From positions 124,001-188,000 of the forward strand of contig CAVQRN010000005.1 of the NCBI GenBank assembly GCA_963715255.1: DNA of 64,000 nt, given 5' to 3'. Each line of letters opens with the position of its first letter. The first letter of the stretch is position 1. The notes under the pieces are model-generated. The model did no database searches. It had not been told where the DNA came from and saw only the letters and a list, made by a program, of their open reading frames with translations. Below are positions 9,865 through 18,794 of this stretch, in pieces. This stretch comes from JAHEEL01 sp963715255 (lineage in GTDB: Bacteria > Actinomycetota > Acidimicrobiia > Spongiisociales > UBA5794). Made by a program: the position numbers and the translations under genes.

Positions 9865-10344
9865 GTGGTCGATGTCGCCGAACAGATCTGGGGTCTTGTG
9901 GGCCCGTACGTTGCCGCAGAGGGTATTGAACTCGACGACGTCGAGATCCTCGGTGGCGGCAGACTTCTGCGCGTCGTCGTGGAGGGCGACGGGCCGCTCG
10001 AGGTCGACCGAATCGCCGATCTGTCACGCGGTATCGCCCGGCTGATCGAGAGTGATGATCCGTTCCCTGGTGCCTACACGCTCGAGGTGACATCGCCCGG
10101 ACTCGAGCGGAAGCTCCGGAGACCTGCGCAGTTCCGCAAAGCTGTTGGCAGCGACGTTCACATCAAGACATTCACAAAGGTCGCGGACGAGAAGCATCAC
10201 CGGGGTCTGCTCGCGGCGGTAGAAGATGATGCGATCGTGGTGTCTGTCGATGGCGACGATCGTCGCATCGAAACGGCGGAGATCGCATCGGCGCGCACCG
10301 TGTTCATTTGGGAAAAGGGTGCGAAGCCCGGCAAGAAGTCGTAG
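9865..10344 (+). CDS. rimP: Ribosome maturation factor RimP
   Basis: Helps assemble the 30S subunit. GTG 9865 follows GAGGAG. At 159 aa it has the RimP N-terminal domain (PYVAAEGIELDDVEILGGG, LEVTSPGLERKLRRPAQF) and an SH3-like C-terminal domain. It heads the rimP-nusA-infB-rbfA-truB-ribF translation operon. Confidence 0.95.
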   Translation: MVDVAEQIWGLVGPYVAAEGIELDDVEILGGGRLLRVVVEGDGPLEVDRIADLSRGIARLIESDDPFPGAYTLEVTSPGLERKLRRPAQFRKAVGSDVHIKTFTKVADEKHHRGLLAAVEDDAIVVSVDGDDRRIETAEIASARTVFIWEKGAKPGKKS

Positions 10345-10356
10345 GAAGAGGCAGCG

Positions 10357-11545
10357 ATGGACTACAACCTGTTAGACGCGTTGGAACTCTTGGAGCGGGA
10401 AAAGAGGTGTCCCTGCGGAAACGATCCTCGACGCGCTCGCGAATGCACTCGTCTCGGCCTACAAGCGCACTCCAGGTGCGGCGGAGGAAGCACGCGTTAC
10501 GATCGACCCGGATACCGGAGAGATCCTCGTGTACGGCCAGGAACTCGACGAGGACGGAAACGTCGTCGAGGAATGGGCTGATACGCCTGACGACTTTGGC
10601 CGAATCGCTGCCCAAACGGCCAAACAAGTCATCATGCAGCGCCTTCGCGACGCGAAGCGCGAGCAAGTTTTCGACATCTACGAAGGCCGTGAAGGCGATC
10701 TCATCACCGGAATTGTTCAGCAGTCCGATCATCGATACGCCATCCTCGATCTTGGCGACGCAGAGGCGATCATGCCGTCGTCTGAGAGGATTCCGTACGA
10801 GCGGCTCGAGCGAGGGAATCGTGTCAAGGCATACATTCTCGAGGTGCGAGGCGAGGGCAAGGGCCCGCAAATCGTCGTGTCACGGAGCCATCCGGAGTTC
10901 ATCAGATCTCTGTTCGAACTCGAGGTGCCGGAACTGGTCGACGGCGACGTGGAGATTCGCGTCATCGCCCGGGAGCCGGGCCACCGCACGAAGATCGCGG
11001 TCACGTCGAACGACCCGAACGTGGATCCCGTCGGGGCATGCGTTGGAGCAAGGGGTTCTCGCGTTCGGCAGGTCGTGAATGAACTCCGCGGCGAGAAGGT
11101 CGACATCGTTGAGTGGCGCGACGACACGGCGAGTTTCATCGCTGAAGCCTTGAGCCCCGCACGCGTCAAGGAAGTGCGTCTCGACGAGGACGAGAGGACC
11201 GCGGAGGTCGTGGTACCCGATCATCAGTTGTCGCTGGCCATTGGCAAAGAGGGGCAGAACGCCCGCCTCGCTGCACGGCTCTCCGGCTACCGAATCGACA
11301 TCCGATCCGAGAGTCAGGATCTCGGCCTCGACCTCGACGAGGACGAAGAGTTAGGCGCTGTTGCGGCTGACACCCCCGCTGAAGAGACCGTCGTGGATGC
11401 GAGCGGTGCGGAGGATGTAGAGCCAACAAGCGAAGCTCCGGACGACGTCGACCCCGACGCCGATACCGACGAAGTACCCGCGCCGGCCGAGACGGACGAG
11501 ACCGTGCCCGATGCCGCCGACGAGGACGAAAACGAGGAGAACTGA
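10357..11545 (+). CDS. nusA: Transcription termination/antitermination factor NusA (frameshifted)
   Basis: Binds RNA polymerase and nascent RNA. ATG 10357 gives MDYNLLDALELLEREK. An extra A near 10405 then shifts the frame, and GVPAETILDALANALVSAYK continues one base later. The N-terminal polymerase-binding domain, S1 domain (about residues 110-180, GDLITGIVQQSDHRYAILDL) and two KH domains (GACVGARGSRVRQVV; LAIGKEGQNARLAARL) are present. The tail after residue 320 is acidic (Asp/Glu-rich), probably disordered. Corrected length is about 395 aa. The infB start follows the stop directly; the ylxR/rnpM gene often found here is absent. Confidence 0.93.
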
Positions 11546-13624
11546 GTGGCGAAGCAACGGGTCTACGAACTCGCACGAGACCTTGGCTTGGATTCCAAGG
11601 ACGTGCTGGAGCGCGCCCAGGAACTCGGAGTCGAGGTGAAGACCGCCTCGTCCGGACTGGACGAAGACTCGGTCGCGCTCATCCGAAGGTCCTATGAGAA
11701 GCGCGCGGTGGAGGAAGTCTCCAGTCCTGAGCCTGAGCCGCAGCCGGAGCCGGAGCCGGAAGAGCAGACTTCCAGCGACCAGCCACCCGATGCCGGCTCC
11801 GAACCAGAAGAAGAGGGTGGGATAGATACCGAGGTTGAGCCGAGCGAGGAGAAGGTGCTTCTCGTCGAGGCGGGCCTCACGACGCACGAACTCGCGCGTA
11901 TGACCCAGACCCGGACGGTCCTCATCGTCCAGGCACTCATGGAGATGGGGGAGATGATCCCGGCGGACGGGACGATTCCAACCGACGCGATCGAAGCACT
12001 CGGCCGCAAGTTCGGATACGACCTCCTCGTGGCCGAGAGCGACGAGGAGTTGGTCGAAGAAGATCTGGGGCCCACCCATCACATCGTTGAGTACGAGGAC
12101 GATCCGGCGAGCATGAAGCCGCGCCCCGCGATCGTTACGGTCATGGGCCACGTCGATCACGGGAAGACCCAACTGCTCGACACGATCCGGAGCGCAAACG
12201 TCGTCGAAGGTGAGGCCGGTCGGATCACTCAGCACATCGGTGCATATCAGGCGACAAGCGGGGGCAACTCGATCACCTTCATCGACACCCCCGGTCACGA
12301 GGCATTTACGGCGCTTCGGGCACGGGGGGCGAACGTCACCGACATTGTCATCCTGGTCGTAGCCGCAAACGACGGTGTCATGCCTCAGACGGTCGAGGCC
12401 ATCGACCACGCCAGGGCAGCGGATGTTCCGATCGTCGTCGCCATCAACAAGATGGATCTCGAGACCGCAGACCCGTATGCCGTGCGGGGTGCGCTCACGC
12501 AGCACGGCATTGTCGTCGAGGATCTCGGCGGTGACGTACCGGCCGTCGAGGTGTCGGCGCTGAAAGGCACCGGCGTTGCGGACCTGCTCGAGATTGTTGC
12601 ACTCGTCGCGGAGGTGGAAGAACTCACCGCCAACCCGAAAGCTCCTGCCGTGGGGACCGTTATCGAAGCACAACTCGAAGTCGGGCGGGGACCGGTGGCC
12701 ACGGTCATCGTGCAGCGTGGAACCCTGAAGAAGGGCGACGCTATCGCCTGCGGCACCGTGTCCGGGCGTGTGCGGGCCATGTTCGATGAGCAGGGCAATC
12801 AATTGAAGAGTGCCGGTCCGAGTACACCGGTACTCGTATCCGGATGGGGCGAGATTCCGCTCGCCGGTGACATGTTCCAGGTTGTCAAGGATGAGCGCAC
12901 GGCGCGCAAGATGGCAGAGGGAGAGGTCGCCAGGAAGCGTTCGGAGGAGTTGACGGTACCGAGCGCGACGGAGCGACTCACTCAGCTCCTCGAGACTCTG
13001 CGAACCGCCGACCATGCCGAATTGCGGATCATCGTGAAGGCCGACACCCACGGATCGCTCGAAGCCATTCGAGAGTCCGTCGGGAAGATCGCTCGCGAGG
13101 ACGCTTCGGTGTCCTTCGTCCACGGCGCCGTCGGTGGTATCACAGCGAACGATGTCATGTTGGCCGAGGCGTCGGAAGCGGTGATCTACGGGTTCAACGC
13201 CCGGCCGGACGCGTCAGCGCGAGCCGCAGCGAAAGTGGCCGGGATCGAAGTCAGGACCTTCGCGATCATCTATGAGCTCCTCGACGACATCGAATTGATG
13301 ATGGTCGGCGAGCTCGCACCGGACGAGGTCGAGACATTCCTCGGTGTTGCTGAGGTTCGGGCGACCTTCCGTTCCCCGCGTTTCGGGTTGATCGCCGGTT
13401 GCTACGTCACGGAAGGATCCATCAACCGCAACGCCCGCGCCCGTGTCGTGCGCGATGGTGTTGTGGTCCACGACGGGAAGATCTCTTCGCTGCGACGGTT
13501 CAAGGAAGACCTTCAGCAGGTCCAGACCGGCTATGAGTGCGGTATCGGGATTGCGAACTTCCGGGACGTGAAGGACGGCGACACGATCGAGTCCTACGTG
13601 GTCAAGGAGATTGCCAGAACCTGA
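11546..13624 (+). CDS. infB: Translation initiation factor IF-2
   Basis: GTPase that delivers initiator tRNA. GTG 11546 directly follows the nusA stop. The short N-terminal domain (MAKQRVYELARDLGLDSKDV) is followed by a Glu/Pro-rich linker. The G domain has GHVDHGKT (about residue 200), DTPGHEAF (about 245) and NKMD (about 299). Domains II-IV follow (ADTHGSLEAIRESV near residue 497). At 692 aa it is compact for an actinobacterium because the linker is short. Confidence 0.97.
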   Translation: MAKQRVYELARDLGLDSKDVLERAQELGVEVKTASSGLDEDSVALIRRSYEKRAVEEVSSPEPEPQPEPEPEEQTSSDQPPDAGSEPEEEGGIDTEVEPSEEKVLLVEAGLTTHELARMTQTRTVLIVQALMEMGEMIPADGTIPTDAIEALGRKFGYDLLVAESDEELVEEDLGPTHHIVEYEDDPASMKPRPAIVTVMGHVDHGKTQLLDTIRSANVVEGEAGRITQHIGAYQATSGGNSITFIDTPGHEAFTALRARGANVTDIVILVVAANDGVMPQTVEAIDHARAADVPIVVAINKMDLETADPYAVRGALTQHGIVVEDLGGDVPAVEVSALKGTGVADLLEIVALVAEVEELTANPKAPAVGTVIEAQLEVGRGPVATVIVQRGTLKKGDAIACGTVSGRVRAMFDEQGNQLKSAGPSTPVLVSGWGEIPLAGDMFQVVKDERTARKMAEGEVARKRSEELTVPSATERLTQLLETLRTADHAELRIIVKADTHGSLEAIRESVGKIAREDASVSFVHGAVGGITANDVMLAEASEAVIYGFNARPDASARAAAKVAGIEVRTFAIIYELLDDIELMMVGELAPDEVETFLGVAEVRATFRSPRFGLIAGCYVTEGSINRNARARVVRDGVVVHDGKISSLRRFKEDLQQVQTGYECGIGIANFRDVKDGDTIESYVVKEIART

Positions 13625-13654
13625 TCTCGCCGTCACCGATCGAGGAGGCTCAGG

Positions 13655-13951
13655 ATGCACGTCGGAGCTCTGCGAATCGAGCTGCGGATTCGAGACGTGC
13701 GGTCGCTCAAGGAGAAGCGCAAGGTGGTGAAGGGCATCATCTCCGACATCGGGCGGGCGTACCCGGTTGCCGTCGCCGAGGTCGATCACCAGGATCTCTG
13801 GCAGCGTGCCGACCTCGGGGTTGCTGTGGTATCCGGCTCGCCGGGCCAGGTCGACCGGATGCTGACCGCTGTTCGGACCGATCTCGACCGTCGCGCCGAG
13901 ATCGAAGTCCTTGGTGCCACCCGCTCGTATCTCGAGGAGGAGGAACGATGA
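13655..13951 (+). CDS. ylxP: YlxP family protein (DUF503)
   Basis: At 98 aa it has the DUF503 core: MHVGALRIELRIRDVRSLKEKR, VAEVDHQDLWQRADLGVAVV. The family sits between infB and rbfA in many Gram-positives and is linked to 30S or RNA metabolism; its exact role is not settled. ATG 13655 follows GAGGAGG. The stop overlaps the rbfA start (ATGA). Confidence 0.9.
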   Translation: MHVGALRIELRIRDVRSLKEKRKVVKGIISDIGRAYPVAVAEVDHQDLWQRADLGVAVVSGSPGQVDRMLTAVRTDLDRRAEIEVLGATRSYLEEEER

Positions 13952-14322
13952 GCCGTCCCGACAGCCCGCGGATGCGCAAGGTCAACGAACTACTCAGAGA
14001 AGTCATCGCGGATGCAGTCAGAGACCTCAAGGACCCGGGTGTCGGGTTCCTGACGATCACCGGGGTCAACGCGTCCCCCGACCTCCGGAACGCGTTCGTG
14101 TACTACTCGGTGCTCGGTTCCGACGAGGAGGTCGCGGCGACCGCGGAAGCTCTCACCAGGGCTGCTCCGCACATCCAAGGTATCGTCGGCAGTCAAATCC
14201 ACATGAAGTACACGCCAAAGCTGACGTTCCGGATCGATCCGTCGATCGGCGAGGGGATCAAGATCGATCGATTGCTGCATGACTTCGAGACGGCGAACGG
14301 GGATCCCGATGCCTCCGACTGA
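13948..14322 (+). CDS. rbfA: 30S ribosome-binding factor A
   Basis: Cold-shock and 16S rRNA processing factor. ATG 13948 lies behind GGAGGAGGAA. At 124 aa it has the single KH-like fold motifs RKVNELLREVIADAV, DPGVGFLTITGV and TPKLTFRIDPSI. A longer in-frame ORF upstream overlaps ylxP and infB and is not used. Confidence 0.94.
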   Translation: MSRPDSPRMRKVNELLREVIADAVRDLKDPGVGFLTITGVNASPDLRNAFVYYSVLGSDEEVAATAEALTRAAPHIQGIVGSQIHMKYTPKLTFRIDPSIGEGIKIDRLLHDFETANGDPDASD

Positions 14323-15274
14323 GCTGGTGTGGCAACAGGCGGTCGAGGAGATCGGTCGGGCACAACGGATCGGCATCGTGGGCCACGTTCGACCCGACGG
14401 CGATGCACTCGGTTCCATGATTGCCCTGGCCCTCGCCGCACGCAGCGCAGGGAAGGAAGCCGTCGCGTCGTTCGGGGAACCCTTCGTGCTGGGGGAGGAG
14501 TTCCGGTTCCTCGATCAGACCGTGCTCGTTCCGCCGTCCGAATTCCCCGATGATCTGAATCTTGCAATCGTCTGCGACACCGGAGTCCTGGATCGTGTGG
14601 GCTCCGTGGGTTCCGCCATCGAGGGAGCCGATCGAGTCCTCGTCATCGATCACCACGTCACGCCAGGGACGATCGGCGACGTCCACGTTGTCGACCCTCA
14701 CGCTGCAGCCACGACGCAACTCGTGTTCGAGTTGCTGCAACGTCTCGGTTGGGAGATCACTCGACCGATCGCCGAGGCGCTCTATGTCGGTCTTGTCACC
14801 GATACCGGCCGCTTCCAGTACTCATCCACAAGTCCCGAGGTACACCGCATGGCTGCGGATCTCCTCGCTGCCGGAGTTGAACCGGCACCGATCGGCCGGC
14901 AGTTGTATGAAGAAGCGCCGTTCGGCTATTTCACGGTCGTATCCCGAGTCCTGGGCCGGGCACGTCTCGAGGAGGGAGCAGGCCTCGTCTGGACGACGCT
15001 TCTCCGCGAGGACCTCCAAGCGGCCGGGATCCCCTGGGAGGCGGCCGAGGGGTTGATCGACTTGGTCCGTCTCGCCACGGAAGCAGGTGTTGCCTGTCTC
15101 CTGAAGGAGACGAAGCCCGGGGTCCTGAAGGGGAGCCTCCGCTCTCGCGGCGACGTCGACGTCGCAGCGATTGCGTCCGCATTCGGGGGCGGAGGACATC
15201 GAAACGCTGCGGGATTCACCTCCGAACTGGGAGTCGATGACACGATCGCCCGGATCGTCGGGCTTCTGACGTGA
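14309..15274 (+). CDS. nrnA: DHH family phosphoesterase (NrnA-type oligoribonuclease/pAp phosphatase)
   Basis: Degrades very short oligoribonucleotides and pAp. Motifs of the DHH domain: HVRPDGDALGS (about residue 28), CDTGVLDR and IDHHVTPGTIG (about 113), GLVTDTGRFQYSST. The DHHA1 domain ends with GGGGHRNAAGF. ATG 14309 (MPPTELVWQQ) follows a GGGGAT; ATG 14279 upstream lies inside rbfA. Length is 321 aa, and the GTGA overlap with truB supports an operon. Confidence 0.93.
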   Translation: MPPTELVWQQAVEEIGRAQRIGIVGHVRPDGDALGSMIALALAARSAGKEAVASFGEPFVLGEEFRFLDQTVLVPPSEFPDDLNLAIVCDTGVLDRVGSVGSAIEGADRVLVIDHHVTPGTIGDVHVVDPHAAATTQLVFELLQRLGWEITRPIAEALYVGLVTDTGRFQYSSTSPEVHRMAADLLAAGVEPAPIGRQLYEEAPFGYFTVVSRVLGRARLEEGAGLVWTTLLREDLQAAGIPWEAAEGLIDLVRLATEAGVACLLKETKPGVLKGSLRSRGDVDVAAIASAFGGGGHRNAAGFTSELGVDDTIARIVGLLT

Positions 15275-16179
15275 AGCGGCCCGGCATCGGCGACGGGTTC
15301 CTGCTCGTCGACAAGGAACAGGGTTGGACCAGTCATGACGTCGTGGCGAAGGTCCGTCACCTCGTCGGGGGGAAAGTCGGCCATGCCGGAACGCTCGATC
15401 CGATGGCCACCGGTCTTCTCGTCCTCGGCCTCGGTCGAAGCACCCGGCTGCTGCGCTTCGTTCAGGGATTCGAGAAGGAGTACCAGGCGACAGCCCTGTT
15501 CGGGGTTGCCACCGACTCGCTCGACGCAGATGGGGCCATCATCGACCGCTCCCCGCTTCCGGTGGACACGGCGGAGTTGGAATCGGTGGCCGAACGGTTC
15601 CGGGGTTCGATACTTCAGATCCCTCCCATGGTGTCGGCGAGGAAGGTCGAAGGGAAGCGCCTCTACGAACTGGCGCGAGCCGGTCAGGTCGTCGAACGCG
15701 AGGCCCGGCAGGTCGAGATCTACTCTCTCGTCTTCACCGATCTGGCACCGTCCGACTACCCGGAAGTCTCGTTCGACGTGGTCTGCAGTACCGGCACCTA
15801 CGTACGGACGCTCGCCGACGATCTCGCACGGGCACTCGGTGGCCGGGCCCACCTGACGAAGCTTCGGAGAGTGCGAAACGGAACCCTGGGCGTCGCCGAT
15901 GCGGTGAGCGTCGACCAGATCGAAGAGGCCGTGGCCGACGGAGCAGTCGGGTCCCTTGTCATCGATCCCGCTACCGCGCTCTCCGAAATCCCCGGCATCG
16001 AGGTCGAATCCTCCTACATCTCTGGGATCCGGAACGGTGTGGCCATCCCGACGGCCATGCTCCTGAACGGCGGTGACGGAACGATTCAAGGATTTGTTCG
16101 TCTGCTCGCCGACGGTGTGCTGCTCGGTGTCTACCGGATCGATGGGCCGTCAGTGAAGCCGGAGGTCGTCATCGCATGA
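15271..16179 (+). CDS. truB: tRNA pseudouridine(55) synthase
   Basis: Makes pseudouridine 55 in the T-loop of tRNAs. The catalytic Asp lies in GHAGTLDPMATGLLV (about residue 40). GFEKEYQATALFGVATD, RFRGSILQIPPMVSARKVEGKR and VVCSTGTYVRTLADDLA are typical. GTG start at 15271; 302 aa, and it overlaps ribF by 4 nt. Confidence 0.96.
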   Translation: MKRPGIGDGFLLVDKEQGWTSHDVVAKVRHLVGGKVGHAGTLDPMATGLLVLGLGRSTRLLRFVQGFEKEYQATALFGVATDSLDADGAIIDRSPLPVDTAELESVAERFRGSILQIPPMVSARKVEGKRLYELARAGQVVEREARQVEIYSLVFTDLAPSDYPEVSFDVVCSTGTYVRTLADDLARALGGRAHLTKLRRVRNGTLGVADAVSVDQIEEAVADGAVGSLVIDPATALSEIPGIEVESSYISGIRNGVAIPTAMLLNGGDGTIQGFVRLLADGVLLGVYRIDGPSVKPEVVIA

Positions 16180-17108
16180 TCATCTATCAGGGCGACCCAT
16201 CCGGGTGGGATGCGCCGTCGGACGGCTCGGCGATCGCGATCGGCGTGTTCGACGGGGTGCACCTCGGGCACCGACGCGTTCTCGAATCGCTCGACGACGC
16301 CGACACGAAGCTCACCAGGGTGGCGATGACCTTCGGCACCCATCCCGCGAGTCTGCTGTCGCCGGACGGTGCCCCCTCGCGCCTGAGCACACTCAAGCGT
16401 CGCTTCGATCTCTTCGAAGACGCCGGCATCGATCGGATTGCCGTGTTGGGCTTCAACGAAGAGATGCGAATCATGTCGTCGGAGGATTTCGTTCGCCGGT
16501 TCCTGGTCGAAGGCCTGAACGCGCGATTCGTCGTTGTCGGCGTCGGATTCCGATTTGGTCGAGGCGCCGCCGGGAGCACCGAGACACTCGCCGAGCTTGG
16601 GCGGCGGTACGGATTCCAGGTCGAGGTAATCGACATCGCGTGCGACGACGGTACGGAGATTCGGTCGACCACCATCAGAGAGGCTCTGAGCGTTGGTGAC
16701 GTCGAGCGTGCGGCGACCATGCTCGGGCGATCGTACGACCTCGAAGGAATCGTCGTTCCGGGCGATGGACGTGGAAAACAGATCGGGATCCCCACGGCGA
16801 ACGTGTCGTTCCCTGCGATGCTCACGGTTCCGCGACACGGCGTGTATGCCGCAATCGCGGTCATCGACGGTGTCGACCATCCGGCAGTCGCCAACCTCGG
16901 GATCCGCCCCACCTTCGGAGGGGAAGATGAAGTCCTCGAGGTCCACGTCCTCGAGTTCGACAGAGATCTCTACGGCAAGCACCTCAGCATCGAATTCGTC
17001 GCACGGATCCACGACGAGATCCGGTTCGATACGGTCGATGATCTGCTTGCCCAGATCCACGATGACATCGCGTCTGCGACCGAGACATTGGCCAATCACA
17101 CCTCTTGA
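16176..17108 (+). CDS. ribF: Bifunctional riboflavin kinase/FAD synthetase
   Basis: Phosphorylates riboflavin to FMN and adenylates it to FAD. The N-terminal nucleotidyltransferase has GVFDGVHLGHRRVL (about residue 23) and the IRSTTIREAL motif. The C-terminal flavokinase has GRGKQIGIPTANV (about residue 200) and LGIRPTFGG. Length 310 aa is standard. Last gene of the rimP-led operon. Confidence 0.96.
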   Translation: MIIYQGDPSGWDAPSDGSAIAIGVFDGVHLGHRRVLESLDDADTKLTRVAMTFGTHPASLLSPDGAPSRLSTLKRRFDLFEDAGIDRIAVLGFNEEMRIMSSEDFVRRFLVEGLNARFVVVGVGFRFGRGAAGSTETLAELGRRYGFQVEVIDIACDDGTEIRSTTIREALSVGDVERAATMLGRSYDLEGIVVPGDGRGKQIGIPTANVSFPAMLTVPRHGVYAAIAVIDGVDHPAVANLGIRPTFGGEDEVLEVHVLEFDRDLYGKHLSIEFVARIHDEIRFDTVDDLLAQIHDDIASATETLANHTS

Positions 17109-17168
17109 CGGCCGGTCGCTGCCCGTGCATCGTGGTGGCGTCGCCCGCACTCCCCGGGATCGGATCCC

Positions 17169-18245
17169 ATGGTGCCGGGTGTCCTCGTTGCCGCCGGTTT
17201 CGCTATCGCATCGTTTCTCTCCGTTGTTCCAACGCACACCGTCGTTTGGGCGTTGCCCGTGCCTACCGCCGCCGGCGCGATCGGTGAATCCCTCGCGCCC
17301 GGCGACGGACTCGGACTGGCCCCGTCTCCGGCCTCGCGATCGGGAAGAGCTCCTGGACGGTCTCCGTTCGTGCCGATCGGCGGTGCGGGCCTCGGCGGAG
17401 TGGTGCTTGCCGGCTCGGTCCTCTTCCGTCGCCGCGGTGGAGGTTCTCGCCGAAACACGGGTCCGCTCTTCGTGTACGTTCCAGGACACGGGGGTGATCC
17501 AGATGGCTTCGACGATCTGGCTCGGCGGATCGGTGTGGAGCCGCGCGACGTGCGCGTCTTCGACTATCGGTGGGCGTGGGCATCGAGCGACCCGGTCGAG
17601 GCATCCCGCTGGGCACCGACCGGAGACGCTGCCGACGCCCTCGGTGCGTACCTTGCGACGCTCGGCTCCGAAGGGAGAGCGATCTATCTCGTCGGGCACA
17701 GCAAGGGAGGAGCGGTGATCACCGAGGTGGTCGGTCGCTGGGACGCCCGTCCGGAGATTGGAGTTGATGCGGTGGTCGGCGCGGCGATTCTCGATCCGCC
17801 AATCGCCGCAGGCCCGCTCGGACTGCTCCAGAGCATCGGCTGGCTCCACGGTGATACGGCGGATGACGGTCTCTTCGACCCCGTGCGATGCGGATGGACC
17901 GGTTGCCGGGATATCAGGGACGGACTCGGAGAGCGTTCGGGTGTGGAGGTAGTCGTCGTCCGGAATCCGGATGCCGGATTCACGAACTTCTGGGGCCGCC
18001 CCGACGATCTGCGGATCTACGACCTGGACGACGGCGGTGGAAGCATGTTCGGGCGTTTCCCCGACCTGGTCGGCATGTGGCAGCGTATGGGCGAGGCACA
18101 CAACTCGGTGCTGCACAACGACACGGTCGCCGACTGCATCGCGTCGGAAGCTCAGATCGTCGGTTCCTGTCGCTGGCCGGAGCCGCAAGGCATCGGCGGC
18201 CTGTGGGGAAGGGGGAGATCCGGTACCGGGCCGCTCCTTCGGTAG
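17169..18245 (+). CDS. Membrane-anchored or secreted alpha/beta hydrolase, unknown substrate
   Basis: At 358 aa it has a hydrophobic N-terminus (VLVAAGFAIASFLSVV), a Pro/Gly-rich stretch and a second hydrophobic segment (IGGAGLGGVVLAGSVLF) followed by RRRGGG. The hydrolase part then begins at about residue 98 (LFVYVPGHGGDP). The nucleophile elbow is GHSKGG (about residue 177). A candidate His is in EAHNSVLHND near residue 315. It could be an esterase or lipase acting outside the cytoplasm. ATG 17169 is 60 nt after ribF. Confidence 0.75.
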   Translation: MVPGVLVAAGFAIASFLSVVPTHTVVWALPVPTAAGAIGESLAPGDGLGLAPSPASRSGRAPGRSPFVPIGGAGLGGVVLAGSVLFRRRGGGSRRNTGPLFVYVPGHGGDPDGFDDLARRIGVEPRDVRVFDYRWAWASSDPVEASRWAPTGDAADALGAYLATLGSEGRAIYLVGHSKGGAVITEVVGRWDARPEIGVDAVVGAAILDPPIAAGPLGLLQSIGWLHGDTADDGLFDPVRCGWTGCRDIRDGLGERSGVEVVVVRNPDAGFTNFWGRPDDLRIYDLDDGGGSMFGRFPDLVGMWQRMGEAHNSVLHNDTVADCIASEAQIVGSCRWPEPQGIGGLWGRGRSGTGPLLR

Positions 18246-18249
18246 GAGC

Positions 18250-18279
18250 CCGTCGGCCCGGGAGGCACCACGGGCCGGC
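18250..18279 (+). terminator. GC-rich hairpin after the hydrolase, before rpsO
   Basis: GTCGGCCCG and CGGGCCGGC pair (one wobble) around a 10-nt loop, just after the hydrolase stop. There is no T-run, so it is either a weak terminator or part of the rpsO leader. Confidence 0.4.
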
Positions 18280-18383
18280 GGCGCCCACATGATTCGACGG
18301 GCTACGCTCGTTACGCCACAGCGTTGCTATCATCCCGTTTCGGGCAATCGCCCGCGTACTTTGTCGCGAAGGAAAGAATCCTC

Positions 18384-18641
18384 GTGAACGACACTCAAAC
18401 CGTCGTCGATGATTTCGGCACGCACGCTACGGACACCGGTTCGCCGGAAGTCCAAGTGGCGCTGCTCACCGAACGCATCAACCATCTCACCGAGCATCTG
18501 AAGGTCCACAAGAAGGACAACCACAGCCGTAGAGGGTTGTTGATGATGGTCGGAAAGCGCAGGCGACTCCTCCGGTACCTCCACAACCAAGATGTGGAGC
18601 GCTACCGGTCGCTCATCGCGAAACTGGGATTGCGCCGATAG
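18384..18641 (+). CDS. rpsO: 30S ribosomal protein S15
   Basis: Primary 16S rRNA-binding protein. GTG 18384 lies behind AAGGAAAG. At 85 aa it has the conserved GSPEVQVALLTERINHLTEHL and HSRRGLLMMVGKRRRLL. It is followed by pnp as in most bacteria. Confidence 0.97.
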   Translation: MNDTQTVVDDFGTHATDTGSPEVQVALLTERINHLTEHLKVHKKDNHSRRGLLMMVGKRRRLLRYLHNQDVERYRSLIAKLGLRR

Positions 18642-18647
18642 CGCAGG

Positions 18648-18673
18648 CGAAGGCGGCTTTCGGGCCGCCTTCG
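18648..18673 (+). terminator. Hairpin between rpsO and pnp
   Basis: CGAAGGCGG and CCGCCTTCG pair around a short loop a few bases after the rpsO stop. No long T tract follows. In other bacteria this gap carries processing sites and partial terminators. Confidence 0.65.
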
Positions 18674-18794
18674 ATGTAGTCGGCGTTCCCCCGCATGTAA
18701 GCGCGGATGTTCCAGTTGTCAGTGGATGGGCCTCGGCTCCGTCGAGACCCGCCCACTGCCAATTGGTCTCCGCATCAACGAAGGAGAGATCCAA

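Noticed and set aside
16131..18290. 719-codon minus-strand ORF opposite ribF and the hydrolase
   Set aside because: Antisense shadow; ribF on the other strand has all expected motifs.
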